Positions 6,661-12,162 of a DNA stretch of 15,948 nucleotides are shown here, in pieces (positions within the stretch are counted from its first letter, which is position 1; each line of letters begins with the position of its first letter). The translations under genes and the position numbers were made by a program. Below the pieces are notes generated by a model. It ran no database searches. It was not told where the DNA came from and saw nothing but the letters and a program-made list of their open reading frames with translations. The stretch lies in contig CAIVVG010000094.1 in the NCBI GenBank assembly GCA_903909295.1, positions 1 to 15,948 on the forward strand. Reading direction: 5' to 3'. This DNA comes from an uncultured Chlamydiae bacterium. GTDB lineage: Bacteria > Chlamydiota > Chlamydiia > Chlamydiales > SM23-39.

Positions 6661-8930
6661 ACGTTCGGCAAGAAGGGGGAAACCATCGCTTTGCGGGAAT
6701 TGAGAGAGCCCGCGCGATAGCGCAGTACCGCGATGGGAATCCCCTGATTTCTCTGCGACCGAGGCACATTGCTAAAGCTCTCCTGGAAAATCTGATCCAG
6801 TGTGCTTGCGTTATCCCCCAAGAATTCCACCTCCATCGGATTGTCTTTGAGGCCCGGTGATGATTGGAAGGAGGAAAGAAATCTCTTGAGGTGGACCGTA
6901 CCGATTTCTGTAGAAGGGATCCAGATCCACATCTCGTCTGAATGGGGATGTCTCTTCACTCCCCCTTGAAATACCTCTTCTGCACTGACAATCGTGCTGA
7001 TCATCTGGATGTGTAGGTCCACTTCGGGCTTTTTCTTCTGTGTTTCGACCGCCATCTGCACCCAGTGCAGACGAATCGCATCAGCCCGCTTTTCAAAGAG
7101 AGCAATATTGTTGGCAAAGAGCTTCGCTTGTCCGACTCGGCAACATCCGTTCTGTTCTTTCGTATCGGCAAAGAGGTGGGAGGGGGCGGCTTTTGCACTC
7201 AGCTCGAGGTTGCGCGTTACTTCAGCCTCTCGGTAAGAGTACACTTTGCGATAGAGCGAATACATCTCTTCGTTGCGTAAAATTCTCTCCGCTCCCTTGC
7301 GCGCAAACTGCGCATCGCGGGGGAGGTCGGCTAAGGAAAGGACTTCCACTTCCTTCCCCAAAGAAAGTGACTTGAGCCGATTTAGCAAAGAGACGACGCA
7401 GTCGACGTCCTGAGCGCTCACTTTGCTCAGCAGATCGGTGTCATCCAAAATCCCATAGAGGAAGTGGAGGTACTCGATAAACTCCCGTTCCGGATGAACA
7501 TAGTAAGGAAGCTTCTTTTCCGCGATCTCCTTTTTCTGAAGGAGGGTGCGCAAAATGGGGCTCGCTGGCTTCTCCGCAATCTGCTTTTCAATCTGATCTA
7601 TCGTCTGCCCTCTCAAAGAATGGGCATCGTTAACGACGAAGGCCGCCTGAGCGACCAGCGTATTGCACGACTGCACATCGGCGATCAGCGCTAAAGGAGG
7701 AGAAAAAGTGGAGAGGACCGATTTATGATGGTCGATCACGCTCACCACATCGAGGTAAGCGGGAATGCCCATCTCGTCCCGATTGCAAAAATCGCGGAGA
7801 GAAACAGTCCCCAACATATTTTTGCGGAACAGGCTCGCTGGAATAATTCCGATCGGCAAGAGTTGTCCCTCTCTCATTTGAGCCACCGTGAGATAAGGAT
7901 AGGTCCCCATCTTGGTGCGGATCTCTTCCATCTCGGAGCCGAGAGTGACAAAATTGAGCTGGCGGCCAAAGACGGCGTACTTCGTCTTGAGAGCGATATC
8001 GAGGTGTTCTAAACGGACGCGGGCTTCTACAATCTGGTCGTGGAGCTGCCCTAAGGTCGTTTGGAGGAATGCAAAAATACGGGGGCGGTCTTCCACAAGA
8101 TGCCCTTTGCTATCAAAGAGAGGCTCGATCGCAGAAAGAAGGTCGATTTCGGCTAAATTCAGTTCGGCGAATGTCGCACTGAGTCCCCGGGAAACGCCCA
8201 AAACCTCAGTCAAGAAGGAGGCCACTTCCCTCTTTTGTTTGGAAGAGAACTCGCGCGCAGGCTCAAACTCGGAGAGCTTGAGCGCAAAGAGCGCTCCTAG
8301 CGCCTTCTTCGCCTCTCCAAGGGAAAGTTCCGGCTTAGCAAACAGCGCGATCAGCTGCAACTGCAACGCATTTTCAAACCAGCGCAAGCAAGTCCCAAAT
8401 ACAATGATGAGCTGTCTGACGTTTTCCACGTCAAAGTGGCGCCAGTCCCCAAGAAAAGCCCCCTCGCTATCCACCACGATCACTGCCTGTTGGTCTCGTT
8501 CGTGATCGATACTCCCGATGGGATCGGCTGGGCTTTTTTTCTGCAGCCCCTTTTGCGTCATCAGATCAGAGCCTGTCAACGTTAAAATAGTTTGCGTTTT
8601 GGCCAGGTGGGTAAAAACAGCGTTCCCAAAAAGGGCTTTGAAAATCCATTCGATTTCGATTTGGGAAGAGGGAGGTCCCCCAGGAAGATTCCACACATGG
8701 AGACCATCCCCCACACGCGCGCCAAAAGCGTCGACCCAGCCCCAGAAAGAGGCGACCGTCGTATCGAGGTCAGGTGATTTATGAGCTGTGACAAAGTGAG
8801 TCCCCTCATAGACCTTTCCCATTCCGATCGGGAAAATGCCTTGGTACGCCCCCCGATCCAACCACTTCCCGACGATTTTGGCCCTTACGCGGCGATTGTC
8901 CTCAAAGCTGAGCCCTGAATGTTGGTTCAA
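6657..8930 (-). CDS. Large DHH/DHHA2-domain phosphoesterase, expanded family II pyrophosphatase-like
   Basis: The 757-residue frame shows the full order of family II (Mn-dependent) pyrophosphatase motifs. These are HKSPDLD at 50-56 (metal ligands H50, D54, D56), a candidate second-motif Asp in VIVVDSEG (D154), the DHH triad at 400-402, GILDDT at 493-498, a DHHA2-like part at about 590-650, and SRKAMVSP at 745-752, matching the SRK substrate-binding signature. Normal family II enzymes have about 310 residues. Here roughly 260 extra residues separate motif I from DHH, and further expansions occur later. Likely role: hydrolysis of pyrophosphate, polyphosphate or a nucleotide phosphate; the substrate is unknown. 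The start is insecure: TTG at 8930 has no ribosome site, ATG at 8822 is an alternative, and the frame continues upstream through one TAA into the 66-residue ORF at 8958-9158. Confidence 0.8.
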   Translation of the reverse strand: MNQHSGLSFEDNRRVRAKIVGKWLDRGAYQGIFPIGMGKVYEGTHFVTAHKSPDLDTTVASFWGWVDAFGARVGDGLHVWNLPGGPPSSQIEIEWIFKALFGNAVFTHLAKTQTILTLTGSDLMTQKGLQKKSPADPIGSIDHERDQQAVIVVDSEGAFLGDWRHFDVENVRQLIIVFGTCLRWFENALQLQLIALFAKPELSLGEAKKALGALFALKLSEFEPAREFSSKQKREVASFLTEVLGVSRGLSATFAELNLAEIDLLSAIEPLFDSKGHLVEDRPRIFAFLQTTLGQLHDQIVEARVRLEHLDIALKTKYAVFGRQLNFVTLGSEMEEIRTKMGTYPYLTVAQMREGQLLPIGIIPASLFRKNMLGTVSLRDFCNRDEMGIPAYLDVVSVIDHHKSVLSTFSPPLALIADVQSCNTLVAQAAFVVNDAHSLRGQTIDQIEKQIAEKPASPILRTLLQKKEIAEKKLPYYVHPEREFIEYLHFLYGILDDTDLLSKVSAQDVDCVVSLLNRLKSLSLGKEVEVLSLADLPRDAQFARKGAERILRNEEMYSLYRKVYSYREAEVTRNLELSAKAAPSHLFADTKEQNGCCRVGQAKLFANNIALFEKRADAIRLHWVQMAVETQKKKPEVDLHIQMISTIVSAEEVFQGGVKRHPHSDEMWIWIPSTEIGTVHLKRFLSSFQSSPGLKDNPMEVEFLGDNASTLDQIFQESFSNVPRSQRNQGIPIAVLRYRAGSLNSRKAMVSPFLPNV

Positions 8931-8957
8931 CCAAAGCTCAAAGCTCCCTAGAGCATA

Positions 8958-9158
8958 TTATTCAAGGAGACCTTTTTGATCGACCATTTCGACAAAATGG
9001 AGCACCGCACTGAGCAAGAAAGCGGGCTCAGGCGTTTTTTGAATGAGCTCTAAGAGCGCGCGATTCACAGACTCGCTATCGGGCTTGAGCTGTTTAAAAA
9101 CAGCGTCCAGGCCCCCAAAGGTGGACTTCGATAAAGAATGCTCACCGAGATGCGCCAT
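8958..9158 (-). CDS. 66-residue ORF in frame with the DHH/DHHA2 gene, separated by one TAA
   Basis: The ATG at 9158 has a good ribosome site (AGGAG, minus strand 9168-9164, spacing five). A second ATG at 9161 and a GTG at 9164 lie too close to it. The product begins MAHLGEHSLSKSTFGGLDAV and ends FVEMVDQKGLLE; it is helical and soluble with no recognisable domain. The stop TAA (8960-8958) is followed in the same frame by YALGSFELW and then directly by the 757-residue DHH/DHHA2 protein, which itself has no ATG or ribosome site there. The simplest reading is that this is the true N-terminus of an 833-codon gene interrupted by one stop (CAA to TAA would do it), whether by mutation, sequencing error or readthrough. 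It could instead be a separate small gene. Confidence 0.6.
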   Translation of the reverse strand: MAHLGEHSLSKSTFGGLDAVFKQLKPDSESVNRALLELIQKTPEPAFLLSAVLHFVEMVDQKGLLE

Positions 9159-9174
9159 CATCACTCCTAAAAAT

Positions 9175-9247
9175 TGGACCGAGCTGGACTCGAACCAGCG
9201 ACCACCCGCTTAGAAGGCGGGTGCTCTATCCACTGAGCTATCGGTCC
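9175..9247 (-). tRNA. tRNA-Arg (anticodon UCU)
   Basis: The minus strand folds as a complete 73-base tRNA. The acceptor stem GGACCGA pairs with TCGGTCC over seven pairs, the D-arm contains AGCTCAGTGGATAGAGC, the anticodon stem CCCGC/GCGGG carries loop CTTCTAA with anticodon TCT, and the T-arm is GCTGG/TTCGAGT/CCAGC. The discriminator base is A and CCA is not encoded. It reads AGA arginine codons (and AGG by wobble). TATACT lies 11 bases upstream (minus 9263-9258), a fitting -10 element. It is followed by the 66-residue ORF and the DHH/DHHA2 gene, and preceded by the RING-gene patch, so it marks the border between conserved and accessory DNA. Confidence 0.97.
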
Positions 9248-9257
9248 GTGGCACTTC

Positions 9258-9263
9258 AGTATA
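9258..9263 (-). promoter_or_regulatory. -10 element (TATACT) of tRNA-Arg
   Basis: TATACT on the minus strand ends 11 bases before the tRNA 5' end, which would give a leader of about five bases. No good -35 is present at the normal distance (TTCCGT, spacing 18). Confidence 0.5.
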
Positions 9264-9272
9264 CAAAAAATC

Positions 9273-9301
9273 TTGCATTTAACGGAACTGAAGTTTACAT
9301 T
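9273..9301 (+). promoter_or_regulatory. Promoter TTGCAT-N17-TACATT for the 50-residue ORF
   Basis: TTGCAT (9273-9278) and TACATT (9296-9301) are separated by 17 bases. The predicted start near 9307 gives a leader of about 23 bases containing the ribosome site AAAAGG (9317-9322), seven bases before ATG 9330. Each hexamer has four to five matches to consensus. Confidence 0.5.
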
Positions 9302-9329
9302 CGCGACTCATTCAAAAAAAGGCTGTGCG

Positions 9330-9482
9330 ATGAAACACCTATTCCGCTCCTTGCTGCTCTGCTTGGGTTTGTGTGCAGACGAGCTCACTATCACGAACCA
9401 CTCTCATTACCAGGCCATCGCCGGCAAGCTCCCTATTTTTGAGTACGAAGATGAGGAAAGATCTAGCACCTTCTTTGACTAG
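9330..9482 (+). CDS. 50-residue secreted-type ORF, possibly the 5' remnant of a longer gene
   Basis: The product starts MKHLFRSLLLCLGLCADELT, a short basic N-region and a hydrophobic core like a signal peptide, then has a short polar, acidic part (ITNHSHYQAIAGKLPIFEYE, ending ERSSTFFD). The start is backed by AAAAGG at spacing seven and by a promoter at 9273-9301. The frame ends at TAG (9480-9482), overlapping the stop of the first RING gene (minus, CTAG) by four bases. A signal peptide with only about 33 mature residues suggests either a true small periplasmic protein or a gene whose body was lost when the RING cassette arrived. No family recognised. Confidence 0.45.
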   Translation: MKHLFRSLLLCLGLCADELTITNHSHYQAIAGKLPIFEYEDEERSSTFFD

Positions 9483-9853
9483 TGGCGGGCCTGGGAGTCG
9501 ATGTATGCATTTCCTCCAAGAATCCCACCTAAGCCTAGGAATACGACGATGGCTGCGCAAATAATACAACGGCGTCTTCGCACCAACTCTCGGTCCTCCG
9601 CGGCGTCGGCTACCTGGCCTTCGACCTCCTGAGCCCCATTGGGCACGATATGGAGCACGACTACGTCCAACGGCCTTCGGCATGTGGGGCAAGAAGCGTC
9701 CGGTTGCGCATTCACCCAGCCCTGTAAACAGTCCCGGTCAAACACGTGTGCACACGCAGTGGTAACAATATTGGCCCCCACCGCTGCCAAACAAATCGGA
9801 CAAATCACTGGATCTGCTTCACCCTGAACTACCCTATTGACTCCTGCTGACAT
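9479..9853 (-). CDS. RING-finger protein with C-terminal membrane anchor (RING 1, Asp variant)
   Basis: This 124-residue protein has a RING finger at 18-58: C18-x2-C21, C34-x-H36, D39, C42, C55-x2-C58. The fifth zinc position is Asp (HVFDRDC) where RING-HC has Cys and RING-H2 has His; an Asp form is known in plant RING-D types. CLQGWVN fits the hydrophobic E2-contact part of the fold. After an acidic linker and RRRR (92-95), one hydrophobic segment (about 97-117, CAAIVVFLGLGGILGG inside) lies seven residues from the end, a tail-anchored layout. There is no signal peptide. Likely role, inferred: a ubiquitin E3 ligase acting on host membranes after secretion. Ribosome site GGAGG, spacing seven; AT-rich leader. 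It lies 62 bases after the second RING gene and is probably cotranscribed with it. Confidence 0.85.
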   Translation of the reverse strand: MSAGVNRVVQGEADPVICPICLAAVGANIVTTACAHVFDRDCLQGWVNAQPDASCPTCRRPLDVVVLHIVPNGAQEVEGQVADAAEDRELVRRRRCIICAAIVVFLGLGGILGGNAYIDSQARH

Positions 9854-9915
9854 AAATAAACCTCCAAAATATAATTAATAATTAAACAGTTATAAAACTA
9901 ACACCCTCTAATAAA
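9854..9915. other. AT-rich spacer between the two RING genes
   Basis: The spacer is almost entirely A and T with TAAT/ATTA runs, in sharp contrast to the GC-rich surroundings. It carries the RING 1 ribosome site (GGAGG, minus 9865-9861). TATAAC (minus 9894-9889) could be a weak -10, but no -35 partner is present, so readthrough from the RING 2 promoter is more likely. Confidence 0.55.
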
Positions 9916-10305
9916 TTAACCGCCTATGCCACGGTTAGTAAGAACAGTAGCCATTAACGTTCCGACCGCTAACAAACCCCCAGCCAAGATTTTTGCATAT
10001 TTTCTGAACCGAACTGATCTCCCTTCTGCAAGAACTTCCCCGTGAGGTCCTTCATATGTGTGGACCCTCGCTCGACACTCGGGGCAGGTTGCTTCTCTGC
10101 TTGTCCTGACCCATTCATTGATACAGGCTGCGCAATAAACATGTCCGCATCGGAGAACTGTGCTATTTGGTCGGAGCTGTATTCGACCGCAACAAATAGG
10201 CCGAACGTCATGACGCCCCCAACATATCGCGCAATTTTCTCCCGCTGGCGCTTCAGCAACAACAACCGGAACCCCAACTGCACTTGTATTATCAATACTA
10301 TTCAT
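9916..10305 (-). CDS. RING-HC-finger protein with C-terminal membrane anchor (RING 2)
   Basis: A 129-residue protein with a canonical C3HC4 RING: C25-x2-C28, C53-x-H55, C58-x2-C61, C74-x2-C77, including CAICW, LRCGHVYCAACINEWV and CPECRAR. The loop between C28 and C53 is long and holds two further cysteines (C38, C39). The N-terminus (MNSIDNTSAVG) is rich in Ser, Thr and Asn with no signal peptide, compatible with type III secretion. One hydrophobic segment at about 104-123 (AKILAGGLLAVGTLMATVLT) is followed by six residues, so this is also tail-anchored. Likely role, inferred: a RING-type ubiquitin E3 ligase aimed at the host. Ribosome site GGAGG with spacing eight, and a near-consensus promoter upstream. 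RING 1 follows, with a similar layout and HV(F/Y), C(L/I)xxWV and CPxCR matches, so the pair probably arose by duplication. Confidence 0.88.
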   Translation of the reverse strand: MNSIDNTSAVGVPVVVAEAPAGENCAICWGRHDVRPICCGRIQLRPNSTVLRCGHVYCAACINEWVRTSREATCPECRARVHTYEGPHGEVLAEGRSVRFRKYAKILAGGLLAVGTLMATVLTNRGIGG

Positions 10306-10330
10306 AATAAAAACCTCCAGTTAATTAACA

Positions 10331-10359
10331 ATTATAAACTAAATATTAGTTGCTTTCAA
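10331..10359 (-). promoter_or_regulatory. Near-consensus promoter TTGAAA-N17-TATAAT for the RING genes
   Basis: On the minus strand TTGAAA (10359-10354) and TATAAT (10336-10331) are separated by exactly 17 bases. The start is expected near 10325, giving a leader of about 20 bases with GGAGG (10318-10314). This is the best sigma-70/sigma-66-type promoter seen in the window. Confidence 0.75.
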
Positions 10360-10434
10360 CAAAAGAAATAACAGCAAGAAGACAAGTAACGTAACACGCT
10401 CATTACAAGCAGGTTGCAAATTCAAATACAAGAC

Positions 10435-10492
10435 ATGTCGAAATTTAATCGATTTTTCGACATATTTGACGGATATGTCGATGGGATCGACA
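10435..10492. promoter_or_regulatory. Array of four alternating TGTCGA half-sites before kdsA
   Basis: TGTCGA occurs at 10436-10441 and 10476-10481, and its reverse complement TCGACA at 10457-10462 and 10487-10492. The first pair extends to a perfect 9-base inverted repeat, ATGTCGAAA (10435-10443) with TTTCGACAT (10455-10463), spacer 11. The second is TGTCGAT-GGG-ATCGACA (10476-10492), a perfect 7-base repeat with a 3-base spacer. Half-site centres are 21, 19 and 11 bases apart, near whole helical turns, as expected for a cooperative DNA-binding regulator. A -35-like TTGACG (10466-10471) lies between the pairs. The array ends 16 bases before the kdsA ATG, so the second repeat could instead act as an RNA hairpin beside the ribosome site. 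Confidence 0.55.
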
Positions 10493-10508
10493 CATTCAAG
10501 AGGACCTC

Positions 10509-11351
10509 ATGGAATCTGTCCGTATCAAGAATTTTGCCATTGGCCCACGCCAGCCACTGGCCGTGATCTGTGGCCCTTGCGTCATGGAGGGGGAGTCTTT
10601 TACCCTTCAGGCAGCGGAAGAGCTCCAAAAGCTTTTTAGTGCCTTCCCCTTCTCCTTCATTTTCAAAGCCAGCTATGACAAAGCGAACCGAAGCTCGATT
10701 AAATCATTTCGAGGGCCGGGCCCCGAAGAGGGGCTGCGCTGGCTACAGCGGGTGCAAAATGAGCTGGGACTCCCCGTCTTGACCGATGTGCACACTCCTG
10801 AAGAGGCGGCGCTGGCTGGGCAGTCTGTGGATTGTATCCAGATTCCCGCCTTTTTGTGTCGCCAAACAGACCTGCTTGAGGCAGCTGGGAAAACCCCTGC
10901 AGCGGTGAACGTGAAGAAGGGACAATTCCTCTCTCCTTGGGAGATGAAGAATGTGGTCGAAAAGTTAACCGAGTGCGGCCATCGGCGGATCATTCTGACA
11001 GATCGGGGCACCTGTTTTGGCTACAATAATCTCGTGAGCGATTTTCGAGGAGTCGAGATCATGAAAAAATTCGGCTTTCCCGTCTGTTTCGACGCCTCCC
11101 ACTCGGTCCAGTTGCCGGGAGGTTTGGGCACTGCATCGGGCGGTCAGAGGGAGTTCATCCCCACTTTGGCCAAAGCGGCCATTGCGGTGGGGGCCAATGC
11201 CCTGTTCATCGAGGCCCATCCCAATCCAGCGGCTGCAAAGAGCGATGCTGCGACGGTAATGCCGTTCGATGAACTCAAAAAGCTCCTCTTCCAGATCGAA
11301 CGACTCTATGACGCCGTCCAGGAGTTCAATGTTTCGCCTTGCTGTCCTTAA
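10509..11351 (+). CDS. kdsA: 3-deoxy-D-manno-octulosonate 8-phosphate synthase
   Basis: Condenses phosphoenolpyruvate with arabinose-5-phosphate to Kdo-8-phosphate, the committed step to the Kdo of lipopolysaccharide. The 280 residues match the family length. Seen: ICGPCVMEGES at 20-30, KASYDKANRSS (near 53-63), TDVHTPEEA, VNVKKGQFLSPWEMKN, and FDASHSVQLPGG. C24 in GPC marks the metal-dependent class, as in Aquifex KdsA; the other expected ligands are visible as His in DASHSVQ, Glu in LFIEAHPNP and Asp in KSDAATVM. The ribosome site is AAGAGG, about five bases before ATG. The 3' end overlaps the next gene by 23 bases. Expression may be controlled by the half-site array directly upstream. Confidence 0.97.
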   Translation: MESVRIKNFAIGPRQPLAVICGPCVMEGESFTLQAAEELQKLFSAFPFSFIFKASYDKANRSSIKSFRGPGPEEGLRWLQRVQNELGLPVLTDVHTPEEAALAGQSVDCIQIPAFLCRQTDLLEAAGKTPAAVNVKKGQFLSPWEMKNVVEKLTECGHRRIILTDRGTCFGYNNLVSDFRGVEIMKKFGFPVCFDASHSVQLPGGLGTASGGQREFIPTLAKAAIAVGANALFIEAHPNPAAAKSDAATVMPFDELKKLLFQIERLYDAVQEFNVSPCCP

Positions 11352-12162
11352 CACACTTCTTTTAGTCGGAGTTTGTGGCGGAGCCTCCTATTTGTACCAT
11401 GTAAAAATCCGCCCTGAAACAGAAGAGCAGTATGGGACGCTGCTGAAAGAAAGTGCTGAATTGAAGGCCAAAAGAGCTCTTGAAGATGAGCCGGCTCACC
11501 AGTCACGGCATCGTGTACAAAAAGATATCTGGGCCATCAAAGAGGGCCAAAGGGTTCATGTCCGCTTGAAGAGCGCCCGTTCAGAATTGGAAATTTCTCA
11601 AAAAAAAGAAAAGCTCGAGGCCGTCGAACGGCTCGAGGAGCTCTGTTGCTGGGTACAAGATGAGGTGGACCTCAAAGAAAACGCGCAACAAGTGCGCATG
11701 CTCACGGCCGATAGTGGAACTTCTTATTTCCCTTCGTACCGAATGGGGACGGAGAATGTGGAGATCGCCTTTTTTAGATTACCCGGATTGGAGATCCCCT
11801 CTTCTATGGAGGGAGTCGAACCTTTTCTCAAAGGGAGCGCTCAAACAGCAAACTTAATGGACGAACTCTCACTAGAAGGAGATGTCCGCCTTGTGTCCAC
11901 CGAGCTCCAAAATAAAAAGAGCTTTGCGTTTGCGGATCGACTCACTTACCAGCCGCAAACTCAAGCCATCGTCCTCTCTTGCACCGAGCCCAATCGAGTC
12001 CTCTTTTGGCAAGAGGGGCTCTCTTTAAGCTCCCCTAAGTTGCAAATCAAACGAGATCCGACGACAGGGACTCAGCAAGTCGAAGGGATCGGGGATGTCC
12101 GCTGCTCGCTGAGCGCTGAAGAGAAAAATTTTCTAGAAGAACTTTTTGCAAAGTACTTATGA
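11329..12162 (+). CDS. LptC/OstA-like LPS transport protein
   Basis: A 277-residue protein with one N-terminal membrane anchor (FRLAVLNTLLLVGVCGGASY, residues 2-21), a charged helical region rich in Lys and Glu, and a C-terminal beta-rich part with SLEGDVRLVS, SFAFADRLTYQP, NRVLFWQEGLSLS and VEGIGDVRCSL. This is the pattern of OstA/LptA-like beta-jellyroll repeats. The start at 11329 is chosen because it gives the membrane anchor directly and has GGAG at spacing four; the frame is also open upstream inside kdsA. Position between kdsA and lptB, with a 23-base overlap before and ATGA overlap after, supports a job as the periplasmic partner carrying LPS from the LptB ATPase complex. Whether it acts as LptC, LptA or both is not decidable here. 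Confidence 0.8.
   Translation: MFRLAVLNTLLLVGVCGGASYLYHVKIRPETEEQYGTLLKESAELKAKRALEDEPAHQSRHRVQKDIWAIKEGQRVHVRLKSARSELEISQKKEKLEAVERLEELCCWVQDEVDLKENAQQVRMLTADSGTSYFPSYRMGTENVEIAFFRLPGLEIPSSMEGVEPFLKGSAQTANLMDELSLEGDVRLVSTELQNKKSFAFADRLTYQPQTQAIVLSCTEPNRVLFWQEGLSLSSPKLQIKRDPTTGTQQVEGIGDVRCSLSAEEKNFLEELFAKYL

Noticed and set aside
7912..8505. Plus-strand 197-codon frame
   Set aside because: Ser/Arg-rich antisense shadow of the DHH/DHHA2 gene; the opposite frame carries the conserved catalytic motifs.
8958..8960. Selenocysteine or pyrrolysine recoding at the stop inside the DHH/DHHA2 frame
   Set aside because: The codon is TAA, not TGA or TAG, and no special stem-loop is evident. Mutation, error or plain readthrough is more likely.
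9373..9564. Plus-strand 63-codon frame crossing the RING 1 3' end
   Set aside because: No ribosome site or protein-like pattern; it overlaps the better supported 50-residue ORF and the RING 1 gene.
10435..10463. CIRCE heat-shock operator
   Set aside because: The 9-base inverted-repeat form is similar, but the bases (ATGTCGAAA) do not match the CIRCE core TTAGCACTC, the spacer is 11 rather than 9, and no heat-shock gene follows.
11269..11328. Upstream start of the LptC-like gene
   Set aside because: It would add a Ser-rich stretch read out of frame from the kdsA end. ATG 11329 has a ribosome site and starts directly with the membrane anchor.
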